A stretch of 58,824 nucleotides of DNA from assembly GCA_016177875.1 (NCBI GenBank), contig JACOUL010000019.1, positions 1-58,824 of the forward strand. Reading direction: 5' to 3'. Position 1 is the stretch's first letter; each line of letters opens with the position of its first letter. The notes beneath the pieces are model-generated. The model did no database searches. It saw only the letters and a program-made list of their open reading frames with translations, and had not been told where the DNA came from. This document shows, one piece after another, positions 26,718-35,939 of the stretch. Source of the DNA: Burkholderiales bacterium (GTDB lineage Bacteria; Pseudomonadota; Gammaproteobacteria; Burkholderiales; Burkholderiaceae_D). A program made the translations under genes and the position numbers.

Positions 26718-27305
26718 GTGAATACAGCCGACTCTGCCCATCAGCGTCGGCTGATCATCGCCATCACCGGCGCCACCGGCGTCCTATATGGCGTACGACT
26801 GCTGCAGATACTACGCGGCATGCCGCACATCGAAACACACTTGCTGGTATCCGATGCCGGCGTGCTGAATCTGCACCAAGAGCTCGACATGAGCCGCAAG
26901 GATGTCGAAGCACTGGCGCATGTAACGCATAACGTGCGCGACGTCGGTGCCTCGATCGCCAGCGGCTCTTTTCAATCCGAGGGCATGATCATTGCCCCCT
27001 GTTCCATGAAAACGCTGGCCGCGATCGCGCACGGTTTTTCCGATAACCTCATCGCGCGCGCAGCTGACGTGGTGTTGAAGGAACGCAGACGCCTCGTGCT
27101 CATGGCGCGCGAAACGCCCCTCAATTTAGCGCACTTGCGCAATATGACCGCCGTCACCGAAATGGGCGGCGTCATTTTCCCGCCTCTGCCGGGTTTTTAT
27201 CATCGACCGAAGCGCATCGAAGAGATGGTCGACCATACGCTTGGACGCGTGCTGGATTTATTCGGAATCGAACATCAACTGGCGCCACGCTGGGTGGGCA
27301 TGTAA
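26718..27305 (+). CDS. ubiX: Flavin prenyltransferase UbiX
   Basis: Makes prenylated FMN, the cofactor of the UbiD decarboxylase in ubiquinone synthesis. The 195-residue flavoprotein has the FMN-binding IIAITGATGVLYGVRLLQ, the SEGMIIAPCSMKTLAAIAHG segment and RRLVLMARETPLNLAHLRNM with PPLPGFYHRP, all diagnostic. The start is a GTG one base after the grxD stop, with AAAGGG upstream. grxD-ubiX adjacency is common in Burkholderiales. Confidence 0.95.
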   Translation: MNTADSAHQRRLIIAITGATGVLYGVRLLQILRGMPHIETHLLVSDAGVLNLHQELDMSRKDVEALAHVTHNVRDVGASIASGSFQSEGMIIAPCSMKTLAAIAHGFSDNLIARAADVVLKERRRLVLMARETPLNLAHLRNMTAVTEMGGVIFPPLPGFYHRPKRIEEMVDHTLGRVLDLFGIEHQLAPRWVGM

Positions 27306-27323
27306 CATTAACTGCCCTAAGAT

Positions 27324-27360
27324 ACTGCGTATTTGCCCCTGTCGATTGGCAATACGCAGT
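27324..27360. repeat. Long perfect inverted repeat after ubiX
   Basis: ACTGCGTATTTGCC (27324-27337) and GGCAATACGCAGT (27348-27360) form a 13-bp stem with a single bulged T and a 10-base loop. No T run follows in either direction, so it is not a standard intrinsic terminator; it may protect the ubiX mRNA 3' end or be a protein site. Confidence 0.6.
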
Positions 27361-27437
27361 GCGGCCGCGCGAAGAGCAGGATGGTGCCCCGCTCACAACA
27401 GCCTTACATACTAAGGACGCTCCTAACAAAACCACTA

Positions 27438-27470
27438 ATAAAAAAGCCGGGGACATATCGTCCCCGGCTT
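27438..27470 (-). terminator. Terminator of the pilus operon
   Basis: AAGCCGGGGAC and GTCCCCGGCTT (27444-27454 and 27460-27470) form a perfect 11-bp stem; on the minus strand a run of T follows (27445-27438). It lies 16 bases past the pilY1 stop. Confidence 0.92.
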
Positions 27471-27485
27471 ACATGGTTAACTATG

Positions 27486-30400
27486 TTAATAGTTCTTGAT
27501 TGATCGCCAGCCGGATTTCTTGACCGGGTCGCCTTCGACGGGTGGCTTATCTTTAGTCTTATCGCCGTTTGCCAACGTGGTTTGCCGTACCGTGTCGCCA
27601 TTCGGCAATCCGTAAGTGATGAATCCCACTGCCGGCGATGTATTGGACAACAGGTTACCTACCGTCTCCGCGGGCTCATCATTGGGAACGCCGCATACCC
27701 TGAAGGCGTAACCATAGCTGCTGCCACCGATACTACATGCATCGGCGGACGAGGGCAGGTTAGTAATCACATTGGCCCGGCCAAAGAGGATTTTCGGATC
27801 GATGTTCACACGCTCACCGGGACGTAGGTTGAAGTCAACGTACCAGCCGGTTTGGGTACTCCAATTCACCCCGTTGTTAGTAGCATCATATTTTGCCGTA
27901 TCGATGGCATTAATGCTGAGGGTCTGCCTCACCATGCTGCCGGAACCGCTAAGGCCGCCGTAACCGACAGCAGCGCCATCGGCAAGATCCTTGACCGCAT
28001 AGAGGCTTTGGGTAGTAAAGTCGGCAGTATCGCTGGAACCCAAGAGACGGCCGGTTCCCCACACCACGACACGCTTGAACTCGGTCGCATTTGCTTTGCA
28101 ATACGTGATGTCCGGCTTTGCAGTAATCGGCTGTGAAGAACCCAGCGCAGCCATTTTCACCACCGAAACAGCAGGCGGCAAGGACAAATCGAAACGCCAC
28201 ATATTTCCGTAGACGTCGCCGCCGTACACATACTTGATTACCGGATCTTTCTGAGGATTGTCGGTATAAGCGGCAATCCTTGCCAAACCTGAGGGAGTAG
28301 AGGTCGTACCCTCACCGGTACTGACCTTTGCCAATATTGCGCCGGTATCCGCGCTCAGGATATACAGATAGCCCTGGCCAGTGCCACCGCTACCCGCATA
28401 ATCGGTACCCGGCGTGTTGTTGTAGCCTGAGGTGACCATGACGACCCACTGACCGTTCCACTGACCGATTTGCGGATTGCCGTAAGTTAAACCAAGATCA
28501 GCGTCGCTCTGACTGCAAATACTGCTATCGGAACAAAATTCCCAAAGTCCCTTGGGCGCGGCTGGATCAGTGATATCCAGAGCATAGTAGCCGCGGCCGC
28601 CCGCATTAAGTCCGCCCACCAATATAGTTTTCCACGATCCGCCGATTTGAACATCTGCAGTTTCCGGAGAACCGTCAACCGTATATTGATGATTAGCGCC
28701 GTAGTCCGTGCTGGCCTGGCGATAGAGCTTGGACATGGTAATGCGCGGTGCGTAAGCCCATACTTCTTCGCCGGTAGCGGCGTTAAATGCGTGCAACATG
28801 CCATCGTTCGCAGCGATATATACCATCGCCTGACGCGTACCGGTAGAGTTCTTGAAAGTGGCGTAAGAGGCGTCGGGGTATTGTCTGAATGACTGCCGCA
28901 CATACGCCGGCTTCGCATTCACCACGTCACCCAGCACGATGTAAGGATTCGTGCTCTGATTAAAGGTCAAGTCCTGCGGCGTCGTGTAGGCGCCTTTCAA
29001 AGTATAGGCGCGGAACAAGGTATCGTCCGCATATTGGAATTGCCCGCGCAGCCAGTTCACCAAGTTGGCGCCGGAGTCGACAATGGCCTTGTTGGTGGAA
29101 GACAGCGCGGAATATTGCGCCATCGTCGAGCCCTTATTGTCGAACCATGCTTTTTCTTGCGCACTCAACGAGGCATAAAGGAAATCCTTGGGCACCAAGC
29201 CCGCGCCGTTGAATACGTAAATCTTGCGGGTATCGCTGTTGCTGGCGACCTTTTGTCCGACAGTCGACGAACTGGACCATGTGATGGTCGACTGGATATT
29301 GCCGGTAGTCGGATCGATCTTCTGCGCGGTGACTTCACCAAACCACTTGACCGTTGTGTACGTCGAGGAAAAGATGTCGTTATCGTACTGGCTGATGTTC
29401 GGCGTGGAAGTCGCCGCTGCAGAAGCCGCTCCCGAGCGAATCTGCATGTTGGCCAATGCCTCGTTCAAGCCATCCACGACCTCATTCGGCGTACGGGCAC
29501 TAAAGTATTTGCCATGGCCATTGACGGCCGCATGCCAGAGATCGTCCACAGTGGATGCCGCGCCGCTTACCGCCTGCGGCCAGTTTGCCGAGCCCTGAAT
29601 AATCCGGATGAAGTCACCGGCGGGATCCGGACTCGTGTCATAGTTCTTTTCGTAGGTGACATTGCCGCTCACACCCAATCCCATGGTATAGGTCGTCATG
29701 TGCAAATGCGTATTGGGATCGCTGGTGGAAACCGGCAATTTGCCTGGCGTGCTTATGTCGGGCTCAAGATCGGGCCGTATACTTACCGTAGAAGTATTCG
29801 ACCCGCCGTTGTACCAGTAAAGCGCAGCGTCGGCAAGCGTCGCTACTTGGCTTGACGAGCTTGGATCGACACAACCGATGGTACGCGTACAAAAGCGGGT
29901 TACATTCTCGGTTGTGTCGTTATTTGAAACGCTACCACCATAGGTCTCGTTCCAATAACCGTCGGTAGTTACCAGCGTAAAGTTCTGCTGACAAGCATAT
30001 TGAACGACACGATTACTGCCGGTGAAGTTGTACGGAGATTGATTGGCATACATCTTACCCATCTGATCCAATGCGACACGCAGCGCCGTACTGCTGGCGG
30101 TATCCGTTGCAAAAAGCTTGGTGTACCAGTCGGTACGGTTGGAACCGCTGAATACCGCCGGAAACATACCGTGAGAGCTGGTGGTAACCGTGCCGCCGTA
30201 ACCGACGTCCGACAGCAAGGCAAGCCCGACCTGGTAGTTACCGCCGACACTGTTAAAAGCAAGACTCAACGATGTCTTCATCGTTTGCATGCGCGTGCGG
30301 TAATAAGTCCACCAGTTAGCAAAGTTCGTCATTTCTTCCGCATAGGTGCAAGTGCTTCCAGCGCAATCCGTGCGGTTCGGATGTTTTTGATTGGTCGTAC

Positions 30401-31685
30401 TAGCCGGATCTGCATAGCTATTGATGCCTGGAACGATGTCAACCCGTACAAAGCTGCCGGGAACCGCGCCGCCGGAGCCGTTAAAAGCGACGACTGTAGT
30501 AAAAGTGCTAGGACTGACAACCGGCGCATAAGTAATGCTAGGGTTCGACAAGGGTGCGCTAATAGTGACTGTCGAGCCCGATACTGTCGCACTATAGCCG
30601 GCAACCTGGCAGCTACCCGTTATTACAGCTTTACAGTTATTAATGTTGGTGGCGATGCGGGACGCAACAGTATTGCTTGACGTGCTCGACGACGTTGAAC
30701 CGCTCATGATTCTCTGACCATTCACGGTAATATTGCTGACGCTACGCGAACCGCTGCCGATCACTTTAACGGTCGCAACGGAAGTGATCACGCGTCCCGG
30801 ATAACGCGGGTACTGAAACGTATCGGTCTTGGTAACCTGGCAGGTCGCTAGCAGCGGATCGCTGCACCAGCGTACGGTGGCAGGAAATGGGTTACTCCCA
30901 CTAGGTGCAGCCTGTGTTGCACAACTCGTTTGTTTGGAGGTCGTGCAATATTCGCCAGGTCTGATGCCGTAATAATGCGGACCAAAGGTACCGGCTACAA
31001 GCGAAGGAGACGCCGGCGAACCAGTCGCCTTGTTACCACTCCCTGTGGCAACCGTAACTTTTAGGTATTGGTAATTGGTACCGCCGACCGTTCCGGGCAA
31101 AAGGTAATTATCATTGCGCACGCAGTTGGTCAGGCCCGTATCGCTGCACCATTGCATGTCGGGGAATTGCGTTAAAAAATTGATATTGCCCGTTGCTGAA
31201 CTCTTGCCGTAAGCATCATTGGGCACGGCGGTCCAGCCGCCGGTATTGCCGGACGTCATGCTAAGTCTACTGCTACCGTCGGCATTTTTCGTTGGCTGAT
31301 ACACCACGGCCGGATTGTAAGCCACGCCATTAAAATCGGTATTTAAAAATGGCGGATGGCCACGTCTCGACGTAGACGTGAAGGGTGCACTTCCCACGTA
31401 ACAAGAGCTGCTGCCACTGCCGCTAGAGGAAGCGCTGTTACTTGTGCAGCAATATCCGTTAAATGCGCCGGTATTCGTCTTGCAATACTGATCGTTGGCG
31501 AAGTCGCCGACGTAATCCCAGTCCATCGATCCCGAGTTATCAAGCAGAACCATGATATTCGCCTTAACGGATCCGCTGACACTCAATGAAGTCAAAGGAA
31601 CGGGAGCAATATCCGTAGCGTCGGCATTGAAGCTGGCCAGCAAACCGCATACAGAAAGGAACAAGCTTAGTGTAGTCTTTTTCAT
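27486..31685 (-). CDS. pilY1: Type IV pilus assembly protein PilY1
   Basis: Large secreted pilus-tip and biogenesis protein, 1399 residues. A signal peptide (1-23) is followed by a von Willebrand A-like region whose MIDAS motif is Asp49-Asn-Ser-Gly-Ser53 (MVLLDNSGSMDW) and by a very Ser/Thr/Gly-rich segment. The C-terminal half is a PilY1 beta-propeller with VYIAANDGMLHAFNAATGEEVWAY, YALDITDP and YVYGGDVYGNMWRFDL. The acidic calcium-binding loop usual before that last motif is degenerate here (TDNPQKD). It is the last and largest gene of the minor-pilin operon; the predicted role is pilus extension, adhesion and surface sensing. Confidence 0.93.
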   Translation of the reverse strand: MKKTTLSLFLSVCGLLASFNADATDIAPVPLTSLSVSGSVKANIMVLLDNSGSMDWDYVGDFANDQYCKTNTGAFNGYCCTSNSASSSGSGSSSCYVGSAPFTSTSRRGHPPFLNTDFNGVAYNPAVVYQPTKNADGSSRLSMTSGNTGGWTAVPNDAYGKSSATGNINFLTQFPDMQWCSDTGLTNCVRNDNYLLPGTVGGTNYQYLKVTVATGSGNKATGSPASPSLVAGTFGPHYYGIRPGEYCTTSKQTSCATQAAPSGSNPFPATVRWCSDPLLATCQVTKTDTFQYPRYPGRVITSVATVKVIGSGSRSVSNITVNGQRIMSGSTSSSTSSNTVASRIATNINNCKAVITGSCQVAGYSATVSGSTVTISAPLSNPSITYAPVVSPSTFTTVVAFNGSGGAVPGSFVRVDIVPGINSYADPASTTNQKHPNRTDCAGSTCTYAEEMTNFANWWTYYRTRMQTMKTSLSLAFNSVGGNYQVGLALLSDVGYGGTVTTSSHGMFPAVFSGSNRTDWYTKLFATDTASSTALRVALDQMGKMYANQSPYNFTGSNRVVQYACQQNFTLVTTDGYWNETYGGSVSNNDTTENVTRFCTRTIGCVDPSSSSQVATLADAALYWYNGGSNTSTVSIRPDLEPDISTPGKLPVSTSDPNTHLHMTTYTMGLGVSGNVTYEKNYDTSPDPAGDFIRIIQGSANWPQAVSGAASTVDDLWHAAVNGHGKYFSARTPNEVVDGLNEALANMQIRSGAASAAATSTPNISQYDNDIFSSTYTTVKWFGEVTAQKIDPTTGNIQSTITWSSSSTVGQKVASNSDTRKIYVFNGAGLVPKDFLYASLSAQEKAWFDNKGSTMAQYSALSSTNKAIVDSGANLVNWLRGQFQYADDTLFRAYTLKGAYTTPQDLTFNQSTNPYIVLGDVVNAKPAYVRQSFRQYPDASYATFKNSTGTRQAMVYIAANDGMLHAFNAATGEEVWAYAPRITMSKLYRQASTDYGANHQYTVDGSPETADVQIGGSWKTILVGGLNAGGRGYYALDITDPAAPKGLWEFCSDSSICSQSDADLGLTYGNPQIGQWNGQWVVMVTSGYNNTPGTDYAGSGGTGQGYLYILSADTGAILAKVSTGEGTTSTPSGLARIAAYTDNPQKDPVIKYVYGGDVYGNMWRFDLSLPPAVSVVKMAALGSSQPITAKPDITYCKANATEFKRVVVWGTGRLLGSSDTADFTTQSLYAVKDLADGAAVGYGGLSGSGSMVRQTLSINAIDTAKYDATNNGVNWSTQTGWYVDFNLRPGERVNIDPKILFGRANVITNLPSSADACSIGGSSYGYAFRVCGVPNDEPAETVGNLLSNTSPAVGFITYGLPNGDTVRQTTLANGDKTKDKPPVEGDPVKKSGWRSIKNY

Positions 31686-31688
31686 GGC

Positions 31689-32303
31689 TTAAACTCCCAT
31701 CGTGACAACTAATTGATTGATAACCGTGGTTCCCCTCGCCGCGTTAATGACGCGTGCGGTAACAAGGTAATGCGTGACAGGCGGCCGATTTTGCGGTGGC
31801 TCTTTAGCATCCCAGCTATCTCCGGCCCGCATGCCGTTGACGCTATCGCTGGTGTTTGTTGCCTGACTACCTGGCGACTTAATGCACAAGTTGGGAAGAG
31901 CCGCCTCCCCCGTGTTGTTACACAGCCGGTAGATAATGTATTCGACTCTAATGGGAGTTCCGTCTACATCGTTATAAGCGGTCATGGTGGTGCTGCCGGT
32001 CCAGAACGTCGGATCTGCGGGAGTGAGCGCTGGAGTTACAAATGCAAAGGTAGCCCTGTATCCCTGCGCAGATTGATGATCATAGAGTGCGGCCTTGGTG
32101 AGCGCTTGAGTGCCTAGCCAATTATTGGCATTTAATAAAGCCACATCGGCCGCCCGGCTAATACTGCGCTGATAAGCTAAGTTGGAGGCCGAACCCGCCG
32201 AAGATCCAGCCGATTTCGCAAGATAAAGCGCACCGATCAGCATGACGACGAATAGAATCAAAGCTACCGGTAGCGCAACACCTTTTTGCTTTCTTATGCT
32301 CAT
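31689..32303 (-). CDS. pilX: Minor pilin PilX-like
   Basis: A 204-residue class III-like prepilin. The leader MSIRKQKG ends in the Gly cut by PilD, and the following hydrophobic helix is VALPVALILFVVMLIGALYL. It lacks the usual Glu at position 5, which is a known trait of PilX proteins. The start at 32303 has GGAAG six bases upstream, in the end of pilW; an ATG at 32315 is less likely. In the family it helps assemble the PilVWXE-FimT tip complex that primes the pilus with PilY1. Confidence 0.85.
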   Translation of the reverse strand: MSIRKQKGVALPVALILFVVMLIGALYLAKSAGSSAGSASNLAYQRSISRAADVALLNANNWLGTQALTKAALYDHQSAQGYRATFAFVTPALTPADPTFWTGSTTMTAYNDVDGTPIRVEYIIYRLCNNTGEAALPNLCIKSPGSQATNTSDSVNGMRAGDSWDAKEPPQNRPPVTHYLVTARVINAARGTTVINQLVVTMGV

Positions 32304-32305
32304 GG

Positions 32306-33505
32306 CTACTTCCATCCGGAGTTACGAAGCGGGACCACCGTTTCAAAAACCTTGTAGCGATAACACTGCCAAGGCATCGTATCACCTGGAACTGCAACAT
32401 CCACTGCAATAGGTATGGTCGGGACGCCGGCCGGCTCTTCCGTCCGGAAAACCACAGGCTGTGCAGTTGTTGCCGTACAGTTTCCGCTTGAATCCGGCTT
32501 CTCGGCTTCCTTGCTTCTTGCTACCACTGCCAGACGAACTGCAAGAATGCGCTGATAATCGTACATATCGCCCGCAATGCCGCTCCCGTCTGCATCGATC
32601 ATGCTTCGGGACCATAGCCTGAGTTGCGGACCAGTGGTTGCCCATACGTTATCGAAACCGTAGAGCGCCTTGATCGATACAACATTGGATACCACCGTCT
32701 GCGCAGCGGTAGACGAACCGGCAAGCTCGGTCGAACGCAACATTAAACGACCGTTGGCGACAGACCAAGTATGAAACGCCAGGCCGGTTTGCGGGCCAAG
32801 GTTGTACACGCGCGTAGGGACAGGGTTTAAGCTATTGGTCGGAATCGCTACCGGCACGCCTGCTGCCGGGGTAAATCTACTGCCGGCCAGGTTGACATTA
32901 ACGACTGTCGCACCACCGATCACGGTCGGAATAGGAACCGCTGCAGCCTCAACGATGGTACATGGGCCGACAAGACTTTGACTGGGATCGGCTTCCGCAA
33001 TCACCAACACATCATTCGCATTAAAACCGAAGCCGTTGGCATCCAAGAGCGTGATAGTTTGCGCGCCTGCTGCTGCAGCTTGAGACAAGGGGTACGAACC
33101 GGTACCGGTCACCGAACTTCCAGAATACGTGCTGATCGTGTCGGGAGCACCGACTGCTGCGCTGAAATTGATCATGACCGGCGCCAAGGGTCGAACGCTT
33201 GCACCTGGCGCCGCAGCCGGGATGGCATCAAGGGCGAAGCCCTGTAAGTCGGAAAATCGGGTATTGGCATCGCAACCAAAAATCTGCGGATTGTTAACGC
33301 CCCAGCCTCCCTGCCCAATGTCGCTTTCAATTGAAAACATCGCCTCCATGGCGTTTTGCAGCGAATCCGAGCCGCCGGTAGTACCACGACGGGCGGACTC
33401 AAACGACACCATGGTTCGCGTGACGAAGACGACAGCGATCATGCCGACTACGATAGCGACCATTAACTCAACTAACGAGAAACCGCGATATTGTGTCGTT
33501 TTCAT
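32306..33505 (-). CDS. pilW: Minor pilin PilW-like
   Basis: A 399-residue prepilin, long as expected for PilW. The short leader MKTTQYRG precedes the classical FSLVELMVAIVVGM helix with Glu at mature position 5. The rest is a large globular domain rich in Gly, Ala and Thr. The start overlaps the pilV stop by one base. It is part of the minor-pilin set that initiates pilus assembly. Confidence 0.88.
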   Translation of the reverse strand: MKTTQYRGFSLVELMVAIVVGMIAVVFVTRTMVSFESARRGTTGGSDSLQNAMEAMFSIESDIGQGGWGVNNPQIFGCDANTRFSDLQGFALDAIPAAAPGASVRPLAPVMINFSAAVGAPDTISTYSGSSVTGTGSYPLSQAAAAGAQTITLLDANGFGFNANDVLVIAEADPSQSLVGPCTIVEAAAVPIPTVIGGATVVNVNLAGSRFTPAAGVPVAIPTNSLNPVPTRVYNLGPQTGLAFHTWSVANGRLMLRSTELAGSSTAAQTVVSNVVSIKALYGFDNVWATTGPQLRLWSRSMIDADGSGIAGDMYDYQRILAVRLAVVARSKEAEKPDSSGNCTATTAQPVVFRTEEPAGVPTIPIAVDVAVPGDTMPWQCYRYKVFETVVPLRNSGWK

Positions 33506-33918
33506 TACGCGGGCTCCAGAAAAGCGACGACGGTATGCGAATTCAAAGCCTCGGCTGCCTTGCGCCGCCAGGTAATCGTCACGGTGACCTGTTGCCTATT
33601 GATGTTTGCGGGGGTCAAGGTGGTAACGACGGCGACGGTCGCCGTAGCGCCGGGAATACTGCCGACAAGCTTATTTGACCAGTTCGCAAAGGCCGCTCCT
33701 CCAGTCGCATAGTTGGCCACATTGAGCTGGTCGTTCCACATCATTCCGATCATTTCTTCTGCTGCAAGCGTCGCTTCGATCCGGGCTTGCGTGTCGGACA
33801 AGGCGCTGATCGCTCGTGCTTGCAATCCAACCGTACCGAGCACCCCTAGGGCCAGGATCAGCACGGCGATCATGCTCTCGATCAGCGCGGCGCCAGTTTG
33901 TTTGACCGGGGATTTCAT
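33505..33918 (-). CDS. pilV: Minor pilin PilV-like
   Basis: A 137-residue prepilin with leader MKSPVKQTG, cleavage before AALIESMIAVLILALGVLG, and Glu at mature position 5. The AALIE start and the conserved QARAISALSDTQARIEATLAAEEM segment are typical of PilV. It overlaps pilW by one base and the fimT-like gene by four, so the pilins are translationally coupled. Confidence 0.9.
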   Translation of the reverse strand: MKSPVKQTGAALIESMIAVLILALGVLGTVGLQARAISALSDTQARIEATLAAEEMIGMMWNDQLNVANYATGGAAFANWSNKLVGSIPGATATVAVVTTLTPANINRQQVTVTITWRRKAAEALNSHTVVAFLEPA

Positions 33919-34553
33919 GGGCAGGACCTCGAATCTGTCGGATCGGCAATGTTGGGATAGCAGCGTTCAATGCCGCCGGCCAAGGTAATCGATACCTGCA
34001 CCGACGGGATATCCGATGGGCCATTCGCCAAGTTTGGGTCAAAACGGATCCACGTCAAATTATTGCCAACGTTCGTATTCAGCCAACCCATAGCGGTGAA
34101 ATAAACATCATTATTTCCTCCGCTGAGGGTGGGCACCATGGCACTCGACGAAGGCAAGTTATCCGCCGAACCCTGAATCGAAAGGACCGGCTGCGGAGGA
34201 TTGGAGTTGGTCATGATGGACGTTGCCGGTGTGGACCAAGCTCCGGATGTATCATTGCAGGGTGTCGTGTTGATCGGCGCACAGAAGTCGACCTGCCAGT
34301 TATATTGGCCGTTTGCGTGAGGTGTCAAAACAAATCTCGAGGCAACGTTGTACTTTCTCGCCCCGCCCTGAGCCTTGCGCAGCCCATCCAGATAAAATTC
34401 CGGTACAGCGTTGATGCGCGCATGTGATAGCGAGGACATCAAAGCGGGCACGCCGATCATGAGCAAAATACCCAAGATCGCGAGGGCGATCGAAATTTCG
34501 ATGATGGTAAACCCTCGTATCCGCTTGACGTCATGATGGTATTGCTTGCTCAT
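33915..34553 (-). CDS. fimT: Minor pilin FimT/GspH-like
   Basis: A 212-residue pseudopilin. The leader MSKQYHHDVKRIRG precedes FTIIEISIALAILGILLMIGVPAL, with Glu at mature position 5. The mature part resembles the GspH/FimT fold; FimT proteins can bind DNA and aid transformation in some species, but that is not visible here. It lies between pilE and pilV, 12 bases after the pilE stop. It could also be called pilU-like or just a GspH-domain protein. Confidence 0.82.
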   Translation of the reverse strand: MSKQYHHDVKRIRGFTIIEISIALAILGILLMIGVPALMSSLSHARINAVPEFYLDGLRKAQGGARKYNVASRFVLTPHANGQYNWQVDFCAPINTTPCNDTSGAWSTPATSIMTNSNPPQPVLSIQGSADNLPSSSAMVPTLSGGNNDVYFTAMGWLNTNVGNNLTWIRFDPNLANGPSDIPSVQVSITLAGGIERCYPNIADPTDSRSCP

Positions 34554-34565
34554 GGCAACCTCATA

Positions 34566-35036
34566 TCACTTGACGCAATCACCGCTGGATTTGATGACCC
34601 AGCAGTTCGAACCCGCGCCACTCCATCCGGCTTTTACGCCAGTTGTGGTTCTGACGCCGTCCTGGTTAATCGTAAATACGAAGCCGGCAACCGGGCCTAT
34701 GCCTGTAGCGGTAATCGTATAAGCAGATGCAGTGGCGCCAGTTAGGGCATAAGTGAAGTTGGTTGTATTTGGCGGGAAATCGCTCGCTGCATTAAAGTTT
34801 GCAAAGGTTCTCGGGCTTTGGTTGGACCAATATTTTTCGGCAGATGAATTGGCCACGGACAGAGCGCTGAATGCTTCTGTTAGCCGCGAGCGCGTCACGT
34901 AATCGGTATATGCCGGCACTGCGATACCAGCCAAAATAGCAATGATGACCATGGCTATCATGACTTCGAGAAGAGTAAAGCCTAATTGCCTCCATAAAAT
35001 CGTCGGCTTTACGCTAAATGCTCTTTGGGTTCTCAT
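34566..35036 (-). CDS. pilE: Minor pilin PilE
   Basis: A 156-residue prepilin and first gene of the operon. An AGGAGGAAG ribosome-binding site lies just before the ATG. The leader is unusually long for PilE (19 residues, to Gly19), then FTLLEVMIAMVIIAILAGIAVPAYTDYVTRSR, with Glu24 at mature position 5. The two C-terminal cysteines (SNCWVIKSSGDCVK) make the disulfide-bonded D-region of a pilin. The leader length should be checked by N-terminal data. Confidence 0.9.
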   Translation of the reverse strand: MRTQRAFSVKPTILWRQLGFTLLEVMIAMVIIAILAGIAVPAYTDYVTRSRLTEAFSALSVANSSAEKYWSNQSPRTFANFNAASDFPPNTTNFTYALTGATASAYTITATGIGPVAGFVFTINQDGVRTTTGVKAGWSGAGSNCWVIKSSGDCVK

Positions 35037-35313
35037 ATCTTCCTCCTGTACTAATCATAAATATTGCGGATCGGTAATTCTAGTTGCAGGCGACTAACGG
35101 CAATTTTTATACGATAGTCGGCGCCCTTGATGTCTCATTTGCAATCCAGTGAGGAGACAAAGTTTGCTATATGCAAATTTAAATACCCAAAGACGGTATT
35201 TCTCACTCTACTCTTAGTTTCGTCTTATTAATTTATTGGATCAGAGAAAGGTGATGAGTGACAAGCGGAATAGAGCGCTGCAGATTGGAAAACCACATAT
35301 TTTCTTTATGCAA
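35037..35313. other. AT-rich intergenic region upstream of pilE
   Basis: No protein frame of note. It must hold the pilE promoter: on the minus strand an AT-rich GTATAAAAAT stretch (about 35107-35116) could be a -10 region, and TTGCCG and TAGAAT are spaced only 15 bases, so no pair is convincing. A 7-bp inverted repeat (AAATACC...GGTATTT) sits near 35177-35200. A start at 35236 reads through the tRNA-Thr and is not a gene. Confidence 0.4.
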
Positions 35314-35343
35314 ATAAAAAGCCCAGCCAAACTGGCTGGGCTT
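35314..35343 (-). terminator. Terminator after tRNA-Thr
   Basis: AAGCCCAGCC (35319-35328) and GGCTGGGCTT (35334-35343) form a perfect 10-bp stem with a 5-base loop; on the minus strand a T run follows. Confidence 0.92.
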
Positions 35344-35352
35344 ACCTATTAC

Positions 35353-35428
35353 TGGTGCCGGCTGCAGGACTCGAACCCGCCACCCCCTGATTACAAATCA
35401 GGTGCTCTACCGGATGAGCTAAGCCGGC
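35353..35428 (-). tRNA. tRNA-Thr (TGT)
   Basis: On the minus strand a 76-base cloverleaf with acceptor GCCGGCT/AGCCGGC, D arm TAGCTCATCCGGTAGAGCA, anticodon TGT in the loop TTTGTAA flanked by CCTGA/TCAGG, T arm GCGGGTTCGAGTCCTGC and an encoded CCA. It closely follows the layout of bacterial tRNA-Thr(UGU). Located between sspB (upstream) and the pilus operon. Confidence 0.96.
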
Positions 35429-35457
35429 AAAAATCAAAAGTCCCGTATTGTACGGGA

Positions 35458-35925
35458 TTATTTAATACGCGTTAGCGTCGGACGCGGCCCTTTCTTTGGT
35501 GGATTGCCATCGTCGTCCGGCGGCGTTTCGGTCGGCGCCTCTTCGCCCGCGGCCGGCGGAACAGAAGAAAGTCCGGCCGGATCGCTTGGCCGAGCTGCAT
35601 CCGTCGGCGCGGAACGAGTCACTTCAAACGCCATGCCCTGCCCGTTTTCACGTGCATAAATTGCAATTACGTTATCGACCGGAATCGAAATATTGCGCGA
35701 TACTCCGCCGAACCGTGCGCTGAAATGGATAAGGTCGTTATCCATTTTCAAAGCGCTGGTTGCCTCGAAACTAATGTTCAGCACGATTTCGCCATTTTTG
35801 ACGAATTGCATCGGCACTTGCGTACGACCATCAACCATCACGGCGATATAGGGGGTATAGCCATTGTCGCCGCACCATTCATAAATGGCGCGCAACAGAT
35901 AAGGCTTGGTCGACGTTTCGGGCAT
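35458..35925 (-). CDS. sspB: ClpXP adaptor SspB
   Basis: Stringent starvation protein B, 155 residues, which tethers ssrA-tagged proteins to ClpX. The folded domain (1-112) starts PYLLRAIYEWCGDNGYTPYIAV and includes HFSARFGGVSRNISIPVDNVIAIYARENGQGM. A Pro/Asp-rich flexible linker follows, ending in the short ClpX-binding motif RPTLTRIK. It is downstream of sspA on the same strand, 14 bases apart, as in many proteobacteria. Confidence 0.96.
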   Translation of the reverse strand: MPETSTKPYLLRAIYEWCGDNGYTPYIAVMVDGRTQVPMQFVKNGEIVLNISFEATSALKMDNDLIHFSARFGGVSRNISIPVDNVIAIYARENGQGMAFEVTRSAPTDAARPSDPAGLSSVPPAAGEEAPTETPPDDDGNPPKKGPRPTLTRIK

Positions 35926-35939
35926 GGAAGACGGTCAAA

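Noticed and set aside
29034..29855. A 273-codon plus-strand frame inside pilY1
   Set aside because: It is a shadow of the pilY1 coding strand, without family motifs, start signals or operon context.
35236..35475. A 79-codon frame on the plus strand across tRNA-Thr
   Set aside because: It is the antisense of the tRNA and its terminator, and overlaps the sspB end.
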